39,713 bases of DNA, taken from contig JANTGO010000002.1 of NCBI GenBank assembly GCA_024763015.1, forward strand, positions 1 through 39,713, in the 5' to 3' direction. Below, piece after piece: positions 36,910 through 39,713 of this stretch; the stretch's first letter is position 1, and every line of letters begins with the position of its first letter. The notes beneath the pieces were generated by a model. The model did not search any database, was not told where the DNA came from, and saw only the letters and a list, made by a program, of their open reading frames with translations. A program made the translations under genes and the position numbers. Source of the DNA: Flavobacteriaceae bacterium. GTDB taxonomy: Bacteria > Bacteroidota > Bacteroidia > Flavobacteriales > Flavobacteriaceae.

Positions 36910-38714
36910 TAATTTGAATTTTTATAAGCATCTCGCAAGACACGTCGCATGATTTTATTAGAAGCTGTTCTAGGCAATTTTGACGTAACGACCACATCAT
37001 AAATCTTAAAAAGTGGGTTAAGTTTTTGTTTAATTAACTTCTGTAACTCATATTGTATCAACTCTTTATCTGCAATGCCATTAGGCACGACATATAAAAC
37101 GAGTAGGGAAGGACCGCCATCTTTTGGCGAAACGGCAATGGCAGCCGATTCCATGACGGCAGCGTGTGAATTGACCAATTCTTCAATCTGTAACGAACTG
37201 ACTTTGATGCCGCCCAAGTTCATACTGTCATCGGTTCTGCCCATAACGCGATAATATCCATTGGGTAGTCTCACCAGAAAATCACCGTGACGACGCAGTG
37301 TTTTTCCTTCTAATTTTGGTGTATGGGCGTAATATGTTTCGTGATGATTTTTATTTAATAATTGAAAAGACAAACCCATAGCCGGAGGTACTAAAAATAC
37401 TTCTCCTTTATCAGAAATTTTGTTATGTTCATCCAAAATCACAAACTCGCTTCCCAATGCAGACGTGGAAAAAGTACTGGGAATATTGGTTTGTACTAAA
37501 GTAGAAGTTACATAGCCACCGCCAATTTCCGTACCGCCACAATATTCTATAATTGGCTTATTATCAGCTAACTGCATTAAATATTCCATTTCTTCGGGAT
37601 TAGAACTTTCGCCGGTCGAACTAAAACATTTAATAGCAGACCAGTCGTATTTTTCCATTTGTGCTGTGTGCTTCCAAGCGCGCACGATACTTGGTACAAT
37701 CCCCAACATATTTACTTGAGCATCTTGTACAAAGGCACCAAATTTTTCACTCATCGGACTGCCTTCAAACAAAGCGATGGCGCCATTGTTTATCAAAGTT
37801 GCAAAGATTAGCCAAGGTCCCATCATCCAACCCAGATTGGTAGGCCAAGCCACTACATTATCTTGTTGAATATCATGGTGATAAAAGCCATCAATTGCTG
37901 ATTTAATGGCGGTTGTATGATTCCAAGGAATGGCTTTGGGTGCACCGGTGGTTCCTGACGAAAACAAAACAGTGATGGTATCATCCGGATGGGCTGAAAC
38001 CGACTCAAAATCGGTATGATCTACTAGAAAATCATCCCAGAAAATATCTTGTCTTCGGATGCGAATGTCTGATTCTGCATTACTTACAACTACAATCTTT
38101 TCAGCGCCTGCTTCCAAGACCTTGTCATATAAAGCCAATTTTTTTTGTCCGCGTATCAAATAGTCTTGCGTAAAAACAATTTTTGGTTTGACAATATCAA
38201 AACGGACTTTAATCTCATCGACTGAAAAGCTATCGGCTACTGTAACAACCTTAATGCCGGCTTTAATAGCCCCCAAATAAATCACTACGGCTTCAATGTT
38301 CATAGACATATCAATGCCAATGACATCGCCTTGTTGCAAACCCGAGTCTAAAAGTGAATTCGCAAGGCGGTTTACATATTTTTTGAGGGAGGCATAACTT
38401 ATCGAAGTAATCGTATCATCTTGCTCCTTCATAAATTTGATAGCAGTGGCATCGTTACCTGCTGTAAAACAAGCATCTACGATGTTTAGCTGAGCATCTT
38501 TGAGCCATATTGGATGTTCGATATCCGCAGCATCCAAAACAGTAGAATAGGGGTTTTTAAAAGGAATTTTTAGCGCTTGTACACTAGTATCCCAGAAGGC
38601 ATTTCTATCCGTAATAGACCAATTGTAAAACTGGTTATAGTCGGTAAATGATTTTAAAGACATCATCTTAAACAAGTTAGTCTTCTCAATAAAATCAGTA
38701 GTAGGTTGCCACAT
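36909..38714 (-). CDS. Acetoacetate--CoA ligase-like AMP-forming ligase
   Basis: LFSSGTTGAPKAIPWNH, TNLGWMMGPWLIFATL, EYCGGTEIGGGYV, LPRTASNKIMRRVLRDA. Confidence 0.87.
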   Translation of the reverse strand: MWQPTTDFIEKTNLFKMMSLKSFTDYNQFYNWSITDRNAFWDTSVQALKIPFKNPYSTVLDAADIEHPIWLKDAQLNIVDACFTAGNDATAIKFMKEQDDTITSISYASLKKYVNRLANSLLDSGLQQGDVIGIDMSMNIEAVVIYLGAIKAGIKVVTVADSFSVDEIKVRFDIVKPKIVFTQDYLIRGQKKLALYDKVLEAGAEKIVVVSNAESDIRIRRQDIFWDDFLVDHTDFESVSAHPDDTITVLFSSGTTGAPKAIPWNHTTAIKSAIDGFYHHDIQQDNVVAWPTNLGWMMGPWLIFATLINNGAIALFEGSPMSEKFGAFVQDAQVNMLGIVPSIVRAWKHTAQMEKYDWSAIKCFSSTGESSNPEEMEYLMQLADNKPIIEYCGGTEIGGGYVTSTLVQTNIPSTFSTSALGSEFVILDEHNKISDKGEVFLVPPAMGLSFQLLNKNHHETYYAHTPKLEGKTLRRHGDFLVRLPNGYYRVMGRTDDSMNLGGIKVSSLQIEELVNSHAAVMESAAIAVSPKDGGPSLLVLYVVPNGIADKELIQYELQKLIKQKLNPLFKIYDVVVTSKLPRTASNKIMRRVLRDAYKNSN

Positions 38715-38762
38715 AAGAATGTACTTTAAACTAAAATTGCATATTATATTTAAGTGTACAAC

Positions 38763-39647
38763 TTAATCCAACAAAATCATTTTATCCAAAGTATATTTGA
38801 TCAATCCGTCAACGGGTTTGTATGGATCTTCGCTAAAAGTCATATTGGCACGATTGGCAATAATAGCATTCATAGAACAGGCGTTGTGTCCTAGTAATTT
38901 TGCCAGTCCATATATAGCAGAAGTTTCCATTTCCAAATTGCTCATTCGCACACCTTTGTATTCAAAAGAGTCCATTTTGGCATTCATTTTAGGGTCGGAT
39001 AGAGGCAAACGCAAAACACGGCCTTGTGGTCCAAAAAAACCACCCGCGGTACCTGTAATACCACTATATACTTCATCTGTCAGTAATATTTTTTCGAGAT
39101 AATCGCTATTTTTAACGATATACGGATGGGCTTTTTCGCTTGCCCATTGCGTATGTCGAATAAAAGCTTCCTCCATTTCTATTTCTCTGACGTGGGTAGC
39201 ATCGTAATAGTGCAACATACCGTCCATACCCAAACCGTATTTTCCCAGTACAAAACTATCAACGGGAATATCTGCTTGTAAGGAGCCGGAAGTACCGATT
39301 CGGACGATATTAAGCGTCGTATGTTCTAGTTTTTCAACACGTTTATCCAAATCAATATTGACCAAAGCGTCAAGCTCGTTCATAACGATATCGATATTAT
39401 CCGGACCAATTCCGGTTGACATTACACTTAATCTTTTATTTTTGTAAACACCCGTAACAGTGTGAAATTCACGTTTTTGTGTTTCAAACTCAATTTTGTC
39501 AAAATGTGCCGCAATACGATCAACACGTTTTTGGTCTCCAACAAAAATAATATTATGTGAGATATTTTCCGGTAAAAGATTTAGATGGTAAACACTACCA
39601 TTTGGATTCAATATTAATTCTGATTCTGCAATTCTTCTCATAGTCAA
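38763..39647 (-). CDS. Nucleoside phosphorylase (uridine phosphorylase-like)
   Basis: IIFVGDQKRVDRIAAHF, VMSTGIGPDNIDIVMNEL, IVRIGTSGSLQ, NLEMETSAIYGLAKLLGH. Confidence 0.88.
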   Translation of the reverse strand: MTMRRIAESELILNPNGSVYHLNLLPENISHNIIFVGDQKRVDRIAAHFDKIEFETQKREFHTVTGVYKNKRLSVMSTGIGPDNIDIVMNELDALVNIDLDKRVEKLEHTTLNIVRIGTSGSLQADIPVDSFVLGKYGLGMDGMLHYYDATHVREIEMEEAFIRHTQWASEKAHPYIVKNSDYLEKILLTDEVYSGITGTAGGFFGPQGRVLRLPLSDPKMNAKMDSFEYKGVRMSNLEMETSAIYGLAKLLGHNACSMNAIIANRANMTFSEDPYKPVDGLIKYTLDKMILLD

Positions 39648-39713
39648 TTTTTTTTCAGATTACAAATAAAAATCTAAAGTACAAAAATTTTTCAATTATT
39701 TTGTGCGAGAATG

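Noticed and set aside
1-39713. CRISPR arrays, rRNA, tRNA genes, integrases or transposases
   Set aside because: None recognised by eye; no regular spaced repeats or tRNA-like cloverleaf sequences noticed. A tRNAscan or Infernal run was not possible.

Overview
AT-rich window, most likely Bacteroidota chromosome (Bacteroidota-type TAnnTTTG -7 elements, GSCFA protein, many lipoproteins). From left to right it holds: a 5'-truncated GH13 lipoprotein and a BadF/BadG-type kinase; a split ThrE exporter; an NfnAB/SudBA-like flavoprotein pair; a dense inorganic-sulfur respiration/transport locus (about 6.2-17.5 kb); acs; a DUF389 protein; assorted housekeeping genes (yjbQ, XRE regulator, Lrp, aroB, proDH, ttcA-like, CCA transferase, tsaC); and a glycosyltransferase cluster followed by GSCFA, acyl-CoA ligase and nucleoside phosphorylase genes. 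The sulfur locus encodes an octaheme cytochrome c, a cytochrome b fused to two PAS domains, a Tat-exported molybdopterin oxidoreductase with FeS and NrfD subunits, a split YeeE/YedE pair and three exported rhodanese-like proteins. The most notable observation is that these three otherwise divergent rhodanese proteins end in exactly the same 16-residue tail, KPIVKRKKKEVSGGCG-COOH. Its Gly-Gly-Cys-Gly end resembles the GGCGG swinging arm of the sulfur carrier SoxY. Two of the three appear to lack the rhodanese catalytic Cys while keeping the tail Cys. The tail codons differ synonymously at 10 of 16 positions. I propose a candidate periplasmic sulfur-relay system with multiple carriers bearing a common C-terminal arm. 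A second item is a duplicated leader of about 90 bp upstream of two GT4 genes that could hide the start codon in a hairpin.
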